A DNA stretch of 64,000 bases from Abditibacterium sp. (GTDB lineage Bacteria > Armatimonadota > Abditibacteriia > Abditibacteriales > Abditibacteriaceae): positions 193,541-257,540 of the forward strand of contig JAUJNG010000004.1 of assembly GCA_030448265.1 (NCBI GenBank), read 5' to 3'. The position numbers were made by a program, and so were the translations under genes. Numbering within the stretch: the first letter of the stretch is position 1; every line of letters begins with the position of its first letter. This document shows, piece by piece, positions 46,201 to 53,916 of the stretch. The notes beneath the pieces were generated by a model, which saw only the letters and a program-made list of their open reading frames with translations, ran no database searches and was not told the origin of the DNA.

Positions 46201-46331
46201 GCGTGCTGCGCTATCGGGTGCGGGCGGAAGTGCCTGGCACTTTTCACGCGCTTCCGACCAATGGCTACGCGATGTATGCACCCGAAGTCAGAGCTATCTC
46301 GGATGAAATGCGCGTCGGAGTGCGGGATTAG
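40212..46331 (+). CDS. Bacterial alpha-2-macroglobulin
   Basis: 2039 residues. Signal peptide MKRIFALLTLFFLCAFAHA, then a TPR-like helical N-terminal region (about 20-370), multiple MG (macroglobulin) beta domains including TDRPVYRPGQRVNF near 590, a low-complexity segment rich in Ala/Pro near 1195-1235 that could be the bait region, and the thioester motif YGCVEQT with Cys1470 and Gln1473, followed by the alpha-helical complement-like domain and a C-terminal beta domain. Bacterial members trap foreign proteases in the periplasm or outside. Length and thioester are intact. It stands alone, without a penicillin-binding protein partner. Confidence 0.93.
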   Translation: MKRIFALLTLFFLCAFAHAQTDVQSQADRAFAEKSYARALELYRRAKAAGAVRESEKVDYQIVQSLFKTEKWDEAINAANFALKGASWKARFHYLLGQIYVKAPKQAWKLGDKIWRQDEYPEVESDQKAQQVYLGAEDQIAALENLETAKIEAQKERDLAQRARFFAPIYPLGWDEENDLNFDLAALLPQTQFDELLKSLESRGDAKFDEIIDPKATYSRGWSLPKKVLTLYAEIRLLDQSAVKADSARSLLAEGLFLRAYRQRMEGWALKYDATTRKPVKRPYPFDSREAMASWRRVVNEFPQSPLAPQALLLVAQEQQNQNDLVIAAATFRELIQRFPQSKLVSDARAALSQIEAKEVSFHLAQPTRPGKQPKLTVSTRNVREIRFAVYKIKLEDFLTQKSRLNDPETQFASFTQNFGAIAEARRRFGAPVAVWNYQSGDKSDHRGQSGTVSAPFSGIGAYAVIAESRGKRFAQLVLISDLALLKKSDKTGSFVYVADAKSGAAIQGANVVLKEVWNYDPRKVDVSQGKSNDGGFFDKKRAGDDGSSVSAFAWVGNRYALTGQGGGGWWGEEREQTRVLGTTDRPVYRPGQRVNFRFVVTQSGAGGDWKPLAGRTLTARANNPKGEKFWETKLKTGEFGSASGEFIVPDTAPLGVFSLVLSDGKPINEEMTTLISEDGQMVPSDDNQINGQTQFRVEEYKRPEFEVSISAPTEAKRPGETVAARINAKYYFGAPVPGAKVKYTVRKSTWWASYRFPTPFDWLYASWGVGDYETGRRNIGGEGSGEIVKEGEVTTDAQGFAELTFQTKALENADENNWWARYSNPLYTIEAEVTDASRRTIEAQGQVKVARQPYFAFLKAQRGYFQTGDRVPIELRTQDANEQSVAARGKMVVYRLLPGNTEEKVFEEPMATDASGRAFWNWEAKDSGQFRVEFVGESAWGEAVKAQTEIWVVGENMSAIRLRGVTILLDKKSYEEGETLRAAIIADVPGANVLLTQEASGQILRRDVFQIEGKSRQIEIPIEKKHVPNFFLAAALVQDFEVFQAQTEVFVPPTRQLLKLEVKGDKTTYKPGETGTFQVSARDWSGKPARAEVSLALIDASLFYIQKDFTPDIRQYFYGERRANSVNLDSSRSGNSEARAESDEKEPNFETHSFELPDEFGQLQLMPGGFDYYPHRLKRRSRGRMEAFESSSDTATTMAAPPPAMLPAPSAPRAMVAQAGGARAGFAPAAPAPVQIRSNFAETAYWSPAVVTEGGNATVKVTFPDSLTQWHATARGLTNTVQVGSDESDVATKKDLLVRLQAPRFFVEKDSVTISANVHNYSEKKQTVQVNFKNGNEMRLTPPTGLYDALESQVRNRENLSIELAAGEEKRLDWQLGVTTNGQTEIQISAQTATDSDAVKMTFPVLIHGAPRFAAQSGVLRGDGSTKISLNFPKERKLGASQLNVQLNPSLAATMLDALPYLADYPYGCVEQTLSRFLPAVLTEKTLRESGVNLETLRARAKAYEAEAKTPNVGERVQNTGYTFPQGQPNSRDFSEMASRLWFKGRAKNPLFDAAETRKMVQEGLNRLYSMQRPDGGWGWFPGAAHSDEYMSAYVVYGLFQAKNAGVTVREEVLNRGAKYLREQMKDEDNIHLLTYIAYALSQDANLQKVGARRAVGDWETIAAGRLFEQRERLNAYSRSLLAMTLSNLRQSEKAQILIRNLENTVQIDAQNGTARYKTAPQYWNWWNNDVETVAFALRAFLTVEPNHRLVPMFTKWLTLQARGNHFRSTKETAEVVYTLAQYVRQNRELDVDYTLKVALNGKLARTYRVNRDNALWFDNRFIAGDLFLENGANSLSIEKIGRGNLYWSAYSEYFSLEEPIQASGNEMEVSRKFFKLTRSAGTTAESKKTRIVKPSGGRPIALPFPRPVEEPKPEYTRAEIKDGEVVKSGDLIEVELVVNAKNDYEYLIFEDMKAAGFEPVDVRSGYQTEDGLNSYVELRDEKMAFFVDRLPQGRRVLRYRVRAEVPGTFHALPTNGYAMYAPEVRAISDEMRVGVRD

Positions 46332-46342
46332 GAGTTTGAAAG

Positions 46343-46378
46343 CGAAAGAGAGCCTGAACGCGCGTTCTGGCTCTTTCT
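46343..46378 (+). terminator. Possible terminator of the macroglobulin gene
   Basis: AAAGAGAGCC and GGCTCTTT pair around a loop that itself pairs weakly (GAACGCGCGTTC). The T run is short; convergent with the HNH fragment. Confidence 0.5.
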
Positions 46379-46759
46379 TCAATCAAAAATTTTTTTGCGC
46401 TCAGCCAAAGCTTTCTCACTTGGATGAAAGGCTTTATGTCGTGGGAGAGTCAACGAAGTCCCATCTAAGAACCCATAAGCCGTGTCCATCAACTTACTTG
46501 ATAAAAAAACTTGTTTGGTCTCTGGATGAATCCTAATCAACCCTAAGTCAAAAAGGGTATGAAGGTCGGCTCTTAGTAAAATCCCGTTCGTAACGTGATT
46601 CGTGTAATTGCCCATGTAGGGCATAATGTGAGCGGCTTCTAATATTTCTTCTACATCGAAGCCAGTGATTGCACACCTGCCATCGTAAGCCTTTAATAAT
46701 GCCCGACGAAACTCGCCCTGCCCTTGCCTTCTGACTATTGAAGCCTCAACTATTTTACG
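46379..46759 (-). pseudogene. HNH endonuclease, C-terminal part cut off by IS1-like element
   Basis: Reads in from the IS junction as RKIVEASIVRRQGQGEFRR, then CAITGFDVEEILEAAHI and NGILLRADLHTLFDLGLI, the complete HNH nuclease domain (His of AAHI, Asn of NGILL, His of LHTLFD). No start codon of its own; the N-terminal half lies on the other side of the IS at 47571-48155. Removing the IS and one 8-base target copy restores one continuous frame, so the gene was intact until the insertion. Confidence 0.88.
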
Positions 46760-46780
46760 GGTATCTTTTCCGAGTGAGTG

Positions 46781-47260
46781 TTAGGCGTATTTTTTGGCTT
46801 GTCTGAGGTTCCAGTGATGGATGAACCAGTGGAGTCGAGCCTGGAGCCAGTGGAGCGAGCGCGCAAACGCCAGAGATTTGCGAGTGAGGTAGGACACGCC
46901 CTGGCGCAAGGCGTTGTTGGTGCCTTCGACGGGTGAAGTCTCACCCCAGGTCTCAGGGTCACGCTTGAGGCAGCGAGCGTGCTGAAGAGGCGCCTTTTGC
47001 AAAAGCGACTGATAAACGCGATAGCCATCGGTGAACACCAGATCATCGCGCCAGGGCAGAGGCACCTGCTTCCACACCATCTCGGCGCTCTGGAGGTCAC
47101 GCCTGCCGACAAAGAAGGCCAGCACCTGCAAGTTGCGCCGCGACAGCACGATCCAGATCCACACTGCATTGCGCTTGGCCCACACGAAGCTCCACAACTC
47201 ATCAAGGATCACCTCGTCATGGCCCTTATGGGGCATAAGCGTCTCGTCTAAAGCAGGCAA
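46781..47260 (-). CDS. IS1-family transposase, InsB part
   Basis: About 159 residues, DDE transposase domain: DELWSFVW (first Asp), WIWIVLSRRNLQVLAFFVG, VFTDGYRVYQ (second Asp) and SPVEGTNNALRQG (Glu). It would be made mainly as an InsA-InsB fusion by ribosomal frameshifting in the overlap. Upstream codons in this frame run through AAAAAAC at 47276-47270. The frame offset seen requires a +1 or -2 shift rather than a plain -1. Confidence 0.9.
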   Translation of the reverse strand: MPALDETLMPHKGHDEVILDELWSFVWAKRNAVWIWIVLSRRNLQVLAFFVGRRDLQSAEMVWKQVPLPWRDDLVFTDGYRVYQSLLQKAPLQHARCLKRDPETWGETSPVEGTNNALRQGVSYLTRKSLAFARSLHWLQARLHWFIHHWNLRQAKKYA

Positions 47261-47528
47261 GGCTTCTACGTTTTTTGAGCAGCTTATACACAGTGTTGGG
47301 CGAGACCTTAAACGTGCGGCAGATGCCGATCAGGGGCGTCTTCTCCAACAGCGCCCGCCCGATCATCTCCGCCTTTTCCTGGCTCAAAGAGCGCGACTTG
47401 GGAGAAGGTGTGAAGGCCCGACGGCACACGGTGCAATACAAGCGCTCGCTGCCCTGCTGGGTGCGGCCATGACGGCGAACCCGACTCGATTCCCCGCAGT
47501 GAGGGCACGACAAGGTGATGCTGACCAT
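47226..47528 (-). CDS. IS1-family InsA-like DNA-binding protein
   Basis: 100 residues. N-terminal zinc finger CPHC...RHGR...LYCTVC and a helix-turn-helix (LIGICRTFKVSPNTVYKLL) match InsA, which binds the IS ends and represses transposase. It ends 35 bases inside the insB frame. The AAAAAAC heptamer at 47276-47270 marks the likely frameshift region. Confidence 0.9.
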   Translation of the reverse strand: MVSITLSCPHCGESSRVRRHGRTQQGSERLYCTVCRRAFTPSPKSRSLSQEKAEMIGRALLEKTPLIGICRTFKVSPNTVYKLLKKRRSLACFRRDAYAP

Positions 47529-47570
47529 GATCTACAGATTACTCTTTCACACACGATTGGAAAAGATACC

Positions 47571-48155
47571 ATTTTACGGGCATCTTCAACTAAACGAGGG
47601 TCAAATTCTTCGAGCAGAAAATCTGGGTTACTTTTATCGCCGCCTGCTTCAAAAATTTCTGCAAAAAGTTCTTCATGGGGTCGCCCTTGGCGTTGCGCTT
47701 CTTCCACTATCCAATCTCTAAAATTTTTCCCTTCAAAAAGAAGTGCAAATCCATCGTAATCGAGATAGCCTTTAGATTTAAAAAATTCTTGTTCGTGTAG
47801 AATCTCTCCGATAATATCCTGATTTTCACTCCAATCAAAATTTACAGGTATATACCAGTGTTCAGGAAGCGGTTCGACTAATGTTTTCCCCCCTTCTACC
47901 TCACGAAAGTAAACATTTTCTGGAATCCTCACACTTTCTCCGGTGTAGTAGGTCGCTGTAATCAGTAAATAATCCACAGGAACACTCCAGTTATCTCCTT
48001 TCTTTAATGCGTCAAATAGATCAGGTAGATTTCCTGATCTTACCAGTAACGAACTTTTTACATTTATTCCGTTAACAAACGAATGTGCATCAAAGGCCCA
48101 AGCAAAATACTCGTCTGGGCATCTATCTGACTTGTCCTCAGGGAAATCACTCATA
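47571..48155 (-). pseudogene. HNH endonuclease, N-terminal part
   Basis: About 195 codons from the ATG at 48155 to the IS junction, acidic (PENVYFREVEGGKTLVEPLP), ending EEFDPRLVEDARK, where the other half (46379-46759) continues in frame. As it stands the frame runs on into the IS to an artificial end. The N-terminal domain is unrecognised; fused to HNH it may recognise DNA or act in defence. Sequence is more A+T-rich than neighbouring housekeeping genes. Confidence 0.85.
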
Positions 48156-48182
48156 CGATCAATTATAAACAATTCAAAAAGT

Positions 48183-48215
48183 CAAAAAGCGCCCCGCGAA
48201 ATTCGCGGGGCGCTT
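48183..48215 (-). terminator. Terminator of leuC
   Basis: On the minus strand AAGCGCCCCGCGAA pairs with TTCGCGGGGCGCTT, followed by TTTT, just after the leuC stop at 48222. Confidence 0.9.
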
Positions 48216-48221
48216 CTCATT

Positions 48222-49661
48222 TTACTTGCTGAACTTCTCTCGATCCCATTGCCGCACGTCCACCAGCTTCCCTTCAATCGCGGCGGCGACGGCCATCGGC
48301 ACGCTCACCAGATGCGTGCGCCCGCCTTTGCCCTGACGCCCTTCAAAGTTGCGATTCGAGGTCGAAGCGCAGCGTTCGCCAGGCTGCAGAATGTCGGGGT
48401 TCATGCCCAGACACATCGAGCAGCCCGCTTCGCGCCAGTCGAATCCGGCTTCCTTGAACACCCGATCCAGACCTTCCTGTTCGGCCTGAATTTTCACCAG
48501 TCCCGAACCTGGAACGATCATGGCGTGAACGTCGGGCGAGACTTTGTGACCCTGCGCGAGATGCGCGGCCAAACGCAAATCTTCGATGCGGCCATTGGTG
48601 CAGCTTCCGATGAAAACGCGCTGCAAGGGCAAGCCTTCGAGCGGCGTGTGCGGCTCCAATCCCATGTATTCGAGCGCGCGGGCGCAGGCTTTGGCGTCTG
48701 TTTCGTCGCTGAATTCTTCCGGCGCGGGCACGACCGAATGGATGCCCAGCGTTTGGCCAGGATTGGTGCCCCACGAAACCATCGGCGCCAGTTCCTCTTG
48801 CGTCAGGATGATGCGCGTGTCGTAAGTAGCGCCTTCGTCAGTTACAAGGGTTTTCCAACTTTCGACGGCCTGATTCCACTCTTCGCCCTTGGGCGTGAAG
48901 CGGCGGCCTTCCATGTAATTGAAAGTTGTGTCGTCGGGCGCGATCATGCCGGCGCGGGCACCGGCTTCGATGCTCATGTTGCAGATCGTCATGCGCGCTT
49001 CCATTGAGAGATGGCGAATCGGGGCGCCGGTATATTCGATGGCGTAGCCCGTCGCGCCCGCCGTGCCGATTTTGCCGATGATGGCGAGGATGATGTCTTT
49101 GGCCGTCACGCCGGTGGGAAGCGGGCCGTCGCCTTCGACGTGGATTTCCATCGTTTTGGGGCGCGTCTGCGGCAGGGTCTGCGTCGCCAGAACGTGCTCG
49201 ACTTCGCTCGTGCCGATGCCAAAAGCCAGGCTGCCGAACGCGCCGTGCGTCGCGGTGTGCGAATCGCCGCACACAATCGTCATGCCAGGCTGGGTGATGC
49301 CCTGTTCCGGCCCGATGACGTGAACGATGCCCTGACGAATGTCGCCCAATCCGTAAAGCTCGACGCCGAACTCGCGGCAGTTTTCCGTCAGCGTCGCCAT
49401 TTGCTTGGCGGAGATTTCGTCCAGAATCGGGAGGGAGCGGTCGGTGGTGGGGACGTTGTGATCCATCGTCGCCAGCGTGAGTTCGGGGCGGCGCACCTTG
49501 CGATTGGTGAGGCGCAGGCCCTCGAAGGCTTGCGGCGAGGTGACTTCATGCACCAGATGCAGGTCGATGTAAAGCAGGGCGCGATTTTCGTCTTCGTGGA
49601 CGACGTGGGCGTCCCACAATTTTTGAAACAGAGTTTTGGGTTGATTTTCAGGCGTGGACAT
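48222..49661 (-). CDS. leuC: 3-isopropylmalate dehydratase large subunit
   Basis: 479 residues, normal for LeuC. With LeuD it isomerises 2- to 3-isopropylmalate in leucine synthesis using a 4Fe-4S cluster. Cluster cysteines lie in GSCTNGR and [31 protein letters not shown] and [11 protein letters not shown] are family signatures. It overlaps the upstream hicB by 14 bases and ends at a terminator. leuD is not next to it. With an IS in the upstream hicA, its promoter supply may have changed. Confidence 0.95.
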   Translation of the reverse strand: MSTPENQPKTLFQKLWDAHVVHEDENRALLYIDLHLVHEVTSPQAFEGLRLTNRKVRRPELTLATMDHNVPTTDRSLPILDEISAKQMATLTENCREFGVELYGLGDIRQGIVHVIGPEQGITQPGMTIVCGDSHTATHGAFGSLAFGIGTSEVEHVLATQTLPQTRPKTMEIHVEGDGPLPTGVTAKDIILAIIGKIGTAGATGYAIEYTGAPIRHLSMEARMTICNMSIEAGARAGMIAPDDTTFNYMEGRRFTPKGEEWNQAVESWKTLVTDEGATYDTRIILTQEELAPMVSWGTNPGQTLGIHSVVPAPEEFSDETDAKACARALEYMGLEPHTPLEGLPLQRVFIGSCTNGRIEDLRLAAHLAQGHKVSPDVHAMIVPGSGLVKIQAEQEGLDRVFKEAGFDWREAGCSMCLGMNPDILQPGERCASTSNRNFEGRQGKGGRTHLVSVPMAVAAAIEGKLVDVRQWDREKFSK

Positions 49662-50004
49662 GAGATTTATTGGCAGCGCGTTTGGCGCGCGAAGTCGATT
49701 TTTTAGTGGCGGTTTCTGATTTGGGAAATTGTAGAGTCAGGATTTGGGGAGCCGGTTCCAAATTTACCCAATCGAAGCCATGCTGCATCGGAATGAAGTC
49801 GCGGCGGGGCTGGGGGACGGGAACGCTGTCTTCTTCAGCGACTTCGAGATAGCCCTGCATCGCTTCCATAATGTTTTCAAAGGCTTCCTGATGAGTGTGA
49901 CCGTGCGCCATGCAGCGCGGCAATTCGGGAACGGCAGCGATGAAAACCCCATCGCCAGGCGCATCGCTCCACCAGATCACGATTTGATATTTGGGTTGAT
50001 TCAT
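49648..50004 (-). CDS. hicB: HicB-family antitoxin
   Basis: 118 residues. The partial-RNase-H fold of HicB is visible in [28 protein letters not shown], with the usual PELP and HG...T...A motifs. A basic C-terminal tail ([13 protein letters not shown]) may bind DNA. The gene is intact although its toxin partner hicA is broken. Its ATG overlaps the hicA stop by ATGA and its end overlaps the leuC start. Confidence 0.9.
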   Translation of the reverse strand: MNQPKYQIVIWWSDAPGDGVFIAAVPELPRCMAHGHTHQEAFENIMEAMQGYLEVAEEDSVPVPQPRRDFIPMQHGFDWVNLEPAPQILTLQFPKSETATKKSTSRAKRAANKSHVHA

Positions 50005-50257
50005 ACGTCCTCGCTCGTCTCGCTTTGGGCGAGTTCCTGCAAAGTTTCGCGGCTTTGCTTCACCTGGTAGCCTTTGGCCTGGGCGCGCTCGCGTTGCAGC
50101 GAAAGCGTCCGCACAGAAGGATATTTGAAATTAAAGTGTCCCCCTTTTTATACGCACCTGAAATCCGCGTCGTTCCAGCAGCCAACACAAGTCATCGAAG
50201 GCGATGTTGTTATCCGCCGTGCCGCTCAACACTTTGGCAAGCAGTTTTTCGTATTTA
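50001..50257 (-). pseudogene. hicA: HicA mRNA interferase, disrupted twice
   Basis: The remaining reading is YEKLLAKVLSGTADNN, FDDLCWLLERRGFQVRIK, then, one frame over, GGHFNFKYPSV and YQVKQSRETLQELAQSE: a complete HicA with the GxHxxF region. Two lesions: the IS982-like element (50258-51257) separates the GTG start (51268-51266) and the first codons, and one extra base in the A5-G5 run (50140-50149) shifts the frame so that TAA ends it after RGTL. The antitoxin hicB remains. Confidence 0.88.
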
Positions 50258-51190
50258 ACGCGATGTGCAAGTTAGTCGAGGAGTTTGGCGAACTGGAGAG
50301 GCTTGAAGCCGTGTTGATACGCCAGGAAGATACAAAGTGTGGCACAGGACGGCGCGCAGTAGTCGGCTGCTCAGGTGCCAGGTGTCGCGGGCGTGACACG
50401 CCTTGAGTTGCAAGCGCCCGCACCACTGGCTAATGACCGTCTCGATGCGGTAGCGCAAGCGGCTCAAGAGGGCGCTGCGCCTTTTGTCCTCTGCGGACGT
50501 CTTCTTCTTGGGCGGGGTGAGTAAGCGAGCATGAGGTGCCACTGTTTTAAGTTCTTCTTGCAAGGCTGGTGAGTGGTAGTTGCGGTCACCAATGACCACG
50601 CCTTCCACATCTTGCATCAGGTCAGGTGTTGCGGCCACATCGGCGACATGAGCGGGTGTTATCACCAAGCGCCGCACAACGCCTGGAAAGGAGACCTGCA
50701 AGTGCAAGCGGAAGCCGTAGAAGGTCTGGCGAGCGACATGATCAAAGCCGTAGCTGGCTTGAAGACCTGTAGCCTCTTGGCACTTAAAGCGGCGGCAGAA
50801 GGAGGCGCGGGCAAAGCGGCACACCGGCAAAGGCACGCTGTCGAGAAAGTGCAGATGGGCATGATGAGGCAATTGATTCACCAGATGTTGCCACACCTGT
50901 TCCTTGAGGCGCCACAAATTGGCGCTCTGGCGGGTGTAGGTGGTGCGATGCACCTGCGGCAGAACCGGAAACAGGGTATGGTGCTGGCGCCTGAACAGGT
51001 CGAAGGTGGCTGTGTCCTGTGCATGACCCAGAAACAAGCCCATCACCTCAATGGTGAGCACTTCGCTCTCGCTCAGGAGCGGGGGTGGCCCGCTCTGGCG
51101 CAAGCGGCCTTGGGGCAGTTGGGGCAAAAGCTGTTTCACGGCATCGTCTACGGTGCAATACACCGCTATAATCATCTCGTCCAAGTTCAT
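50255..51190 (-). CDS. IS982-family transposase
   Basis: 311 residues. DEMIIAVYCTVDDAVKQLLP at the start, then SESEVLTIEVMGLFLGH, HFLDSVPLPVCRFAR (first Asp), VIGDRNYHSPALQEEL (second Asp) and RYRIETVISQW (Glu) give the DDE triad as in IS982-type enzymes. Frame is intact. The TAA stop (50257-50255) lies wholly in the target-site duplication, outside the element. Confidence 0.9.
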   Translation of the reverse strand: MNLDEMIIAVYCTVDDAVKQLLPQLPQGRLRQSGPPPLLSESEVLTIEVMGLFLGHAQDTATFDLFRRQHHTLFPVLPQVHRTTYTRQSANLWRLKEQVWQHLVNQLPHHAHLHFLDSVPLPVCRFARASFCRRFKCQEATGLQASYGFDHVARQTFYGFRLHLQVSFPGVVRRLVITPAHVADVAATPDLMQDVEGVVIGDRNYHSPALQEELKTVAPHARLLTPPKKKTSAEDKRRSALLSRLRYRIETVISQWCGRLQLKACHARDTWHLSSRLLRAVLCHTLYLPGVSTRLQASPVRQTPRLTCTSR

Positions 51191-51257
51191 GGTGTCCTCC
51201 GGTTGGCACCAATTGGTTCACCATGTTCTTGGGCGTTTTACAACTTGCACTTCGCGT
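50258..51257 (-). mobile_element. IS982-like insertion sequence, 1000 bp
   Basis: Ends ACGCGATGTGCAAGTT (50258-50273) and, inverted, AACTTGCACTTCGCGT (51242-51257), one mismatch. Flanked by a 6-base target duplication TATTTA (50252-50257 and 51258-51263). It sits in the first codons of hicA, between the ankyrin gene and hicB-leuC. Confidence 0.92.
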
Positions 51258-51270
51258 TATTTACCCACAA

Positions 51271-53355
51271 TTACTCGTCTTTAGCGCCCTTCGCCCGCAA
51301 TAAGTCGCCCATCTCTTTGGAACCGCGAGCGGTCGCGGCTTTGAGAATCGAGCGGCCCTGCGCGTCTTTTTCGTTGGGATCGGCGCCCGCATCAAGCAGC
51401 ATTCCCACGATTTCCGTGCGGCCATAATTGACGGCCTGAAACAATGGCGACTGGCGTTCAGGGTTGCCGGCGAGATTGATTTTTTTGGTGTCGAGCAGCA
51501 GTTTGACGATCTCTTTGGCATCGTTGGAAATGGCGCGGTAAAGCAGCGATTCGCTATAAATTCTGTCGTTGGGATCGGCGCCCTTGGCCAGCAGAAGAGC
51601 CGCGATGGGCGCCGCGTCGTTGCCGCCGCCCGAATAAAGCAGCGTCGCGAGTGCGGTGCGCCCCTGGCTGTCTTTGGCGCTCACATCGGCGCCAATGTCG
51701 AGCAAAAGCTGCACGAGTTCCTTGCGGCGCGTCATGACGGCACTCGACAGCAGCGAGCCTCCACCCTGCGGACGCACATTGACGCTTGCGCCTTTGTCGA
51801 GCAGCGCCTGAACCAGTTTGAGGTCGGAGTTTTTGGTCATGAGCGCGAAAAGCGGGGTCTGGCCGCTTCTATCGCGCGCGTTGGGATTGACATTTTTGGC
51901 CAGCAGCGCGTTGAACAGGTCGGCGTCGCCGGAGCGGGCGGCGCGATGGAGCGGCGCGGAATCGTTGAAATCGAGCGCGCCCGCGTTGGCGCCCTTTTCG
52001 AGCAAAAACGCCATCATATTCTTGGCGCGGCGCGCGAAAAGGCCCATGGGCCGCGTCAGGGTTTCGTGGAGCGGCGTTTCGCCGCGCGCATCGCGGGCGT
52101 TGACGTCGGCGCCTTTCTGGGTCAGCACTTGCGCCGCGCCCAGAGTTCCCCACAGCGCCGAGACGTGAAGCGGCGTGGTGCCGTCGGCGAGGCGAAAATA
52201 AACCAGAAACGGCTTCTGCTTTAAAATCGCGCTCAACTGCGCGACATCGCCCTGCGCGACGGCATCGAAAAGCTGCGTGGTCGAATCCATTTTGGGCTTG
52301 CGTTCGATGATGATGTCGCGCGATTCCTGGTCGCGCGCCAGGATCGCCAGCAGGAGCGGCGACAGCCCGAACTGGTCTTTGGCGTTGACATCGCTTTTGT
52401 CGGTGAGGGGCGCGATAATCGTCCCGCGCGGCGTGGCGCTTTCGTCACCCGAAGCGGGACGAGGGCCTTCATAACCATCGCCGCCGTAATAGGGATTGAA
52501 ATTCATCGCGCCATCGTCGCGGCGGCGCAGGGCGATGTGGAGCGGCAAATCGCCGCGCTGGTTTTTGACTTCGGTTCTGGCGCCCGCATCGAGCAAAACC
52601 TTCAATAAACTGCCAGGATTTTGCGCCGCGAGGTGCAAAACGGTGTCGCCGTTGGCGTTCTGGGCGTTGAGTTCAGCGCCCTTATCGAGCAGCATTCGCA
52701 CATATTCGGCGTTGCCGCGCCTCACGGCAGTAAAAAGCGGCGTGTTGCCACCATCGTCGGCTTTTTTGACATCGGCTTTGTCCAGCAGCAGCGTGACCAG
52801 TTCGGCGTTCGAGCCATAAAGCGCGGTTTCCAGCGCGCTGCGCCCCTGGCGAGTGCGCGCGTTGAGGTCGGCGCCTTTGGAAAGCAGCCACGAAACCTTG
52901 TCCTTTTGCGCGCTTCCGCCGCCGGAGCTGATCGCCCGCAACAGCGGTGTCTGTCCCTCCGTGTCACTGCCGTTGATTTTGGCGCCTTTGGCCAGCAGCG
53001 CTTCCGCAACGGGCTTCCAATTCTCGGTGTAGCCGCCCATCGCCATCGTGAGAGGCGAGTTGCCATACATTTCGGCGTTGGAATCGGCGCCTTTTTCAAG
53101 CAGATAGGCCACGATGTCGGCCTTGCCGCTCTGAATTGCTAAGTAGAGCGGCGATTGTCCATTGCGCGAGGAGAGAGCCTGTTTCGGATCGGCTTCAATG
53201 GCGGTTTTGACCGCCGCGAGTTCGCCTTTGCGAATCGCTTCGGTCAGAGTTTCGGCTTTGGCTGGCACTGGCGCGTCCTGCGCGGCAACGGGAATCAGGA
53301 GCGCGAAATTCAAACTCAGCGCGGGCCACCACAAACGAGAAAAGGAGGATTTCAT
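51271..53355 (-). CDS. Secreted ankyrin-repeat protein
   Basis: 694 residues. Signal peptide MKSSFSRLWWPALSLNFALLIPVAAQ, then about 18 ankyrin repeats of the type GQTPLLRAISSGG... LLLSKGADLNA across almost the whole protein. Ankyrin repeats bind proteins; secretion suggests an envelope scaffold. The start at 53355 is chosen over 53424 because the longer frame covers the terminator of the RRM gene. The hicA GTG begins 3 bases after its stop, so the two were once co-transcribed. Confidence 0.9.
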   Translation of the reverse strand: MKSSFSRLWWPALSLNFALLIPVAAQDAPVPAKAETLTEAIRKGELAAVKTAIEADPKQALSSRNGQSPLYLAIQSGKADIVAYLLEKGADSNAEMYGNSPLTMAMGGYTENWKPVAEALLAKGAKINGSDTEGQTPLLRAISSGGGSAQKDKVSWLLSKGADLNARTRQGRSALETALYGSNAELVTLLLDKADVKKADDGGNTPLFTAVRRGNAEYVRMLLDKGAELNAQNANGDTVLHLAAQNPGSLLKVLLDAGARTEVKNQRGDLPLHIALRRRDDGAMNFNPYYGGDGYEGPRPASGDESATPRGTIIAPLTDKSDVNAKDQFGLSPLLLAILARDQESRDIIIERKPKMDSTTQLFDAVAQGDVAQLSAILKQKPFLVYFRLADGTTPLHVSALWGTLGAAQVLTQKGADVNARDARGETPLHETLTRPMGLFARRAKNMMAFLLEKGANAGALDFNDSAPLHRAARSGDADLFNALLAKNVNPNARDRSGQTPLFALMTKNSDLKLVQALLDKGASVNVRPQGGGSLLSSAVMTRRKELVQLLLDIGADVSAKDSQGRTALATLLYSGGGNDAAPIAALLLAKGADPNDRIYSESLLYRAISNDAKEIVKLLLDTKKINLAGNPERQSPLFQAVNYGRTEIVGMLLDAGADPNEKDAQGRSILKAATARGSKEMGDLLRAKGAKDE

Positions 53356-53380
53356 CAGGAAAAAAGCTCTTAACAAAACG

Positions 53381-53420
53381 AAAAAAGCCGGACAAAGAGT
53401 TTTCCAACTCTTTGTCCGGC
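53381..53420 (-). terminator. Terminator of the RRM gene
   Basis: On the minus strand GCCGGACAAAGAGTT pairs perfectly with AACTCTTTGTCCGGC across 4 bases, followed by TTTTTT. Confidence 0.95.
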
Positions 53421-53457
53421 GCACCGCTCGATTTATCGCGGCGCAATTTTTCTCGAA

Positions 53458-53916
53458 CTAACGCCGGTCGTCACGACCACCGCGACCGCCACCGCCGCCA
53501 CGACCGCCGCGATCATAACCGCCGCCGCCACCGCCGCCGTAGCCGCCGCCGCCACCGCCATAACCGCCGCCGCCGGAGCCGTAATCGTCGCCGCCGCCGT
53601 AGGAGCGACGGGCGCCGCCGCCTCCACCGCCGCCATAACCGCCGCCGCCACCGGAGCGGGGACGCTCTTCTTTGGGCCGCGCCTCGTTGACGGCCAGGTT
53701 CATACCGTTGATAGCGTGTCCATCGAAGACTTCGATGGCTTTGGCCGCTTCTTCATCGGAGGACATTTCCACGAAGCCGAAGCCCTTGGAACGTCCGGTG
53801 TCACGGTCGGAGATGACCTGCGCGAAGGTGACGGTGCCGGCCTGCGAAAAAAGCTCGGTCAGTTCGCCGTCACGGTAGCTGTAGGGCAGTTTGCCCACGA
53901 ACAATCGTTTTCCCAT
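53458..53916 (-). CDS. Glycine-rich RRM RNA-binding protein
   Basis: 152 residues. One RRM (about 1-85): RLFVGKLPYS is RNP2 and KGFGFVEM is RNP1. The rest is glycine-rich with tyrosines and arginines (GGGGYGGGGG repeats), a type linked to RNA chaperoning in cold response of cyanobacteria and others. ATG at 53916 chosen as MGKRLFVG fits the family start. It ends in a strong terminator. Confidence 0.93.
   Translation of the reverse strand: MGKRLFVGKLPYSYRDGELTELFSQAGTVTFAQVISDRDTGRSKGFGFVEMSSDEEAAKAIEVFDGHAINGMNLAVNEARPKEERPRSGGGGGYGGGGGGGARRSYGGGDDYGSGGGGYGGGGGGYGGGGGGGYDRGGRGGGGGRGGRDDRR

Larger units (their letters stand above)
46760..47570 (-). mobile_element. IS1-family insertion sequence, 811 bp
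   Basis: Terminal inverted repeats GGTATCTTTTCC (46760-46771) and GGAAAAGATACC (47559-47570), flanked by an 8-base target duplication ATTTTACG (46752-46759 and 47571-47578). It carries insA- and insB-like frames. Length, two-gene layout and duplication size fit IS1. The identical target copies and intact ORFs indicate a recent insertion. Confidence 0.92.

Noticed and set aside
53458..53690. Plus-strand arginine/histidine-rich frame opposite the glycine-rich tail
   Set aside because: It is the complement of GGN-rich codons of the RRM protein; no start signal.
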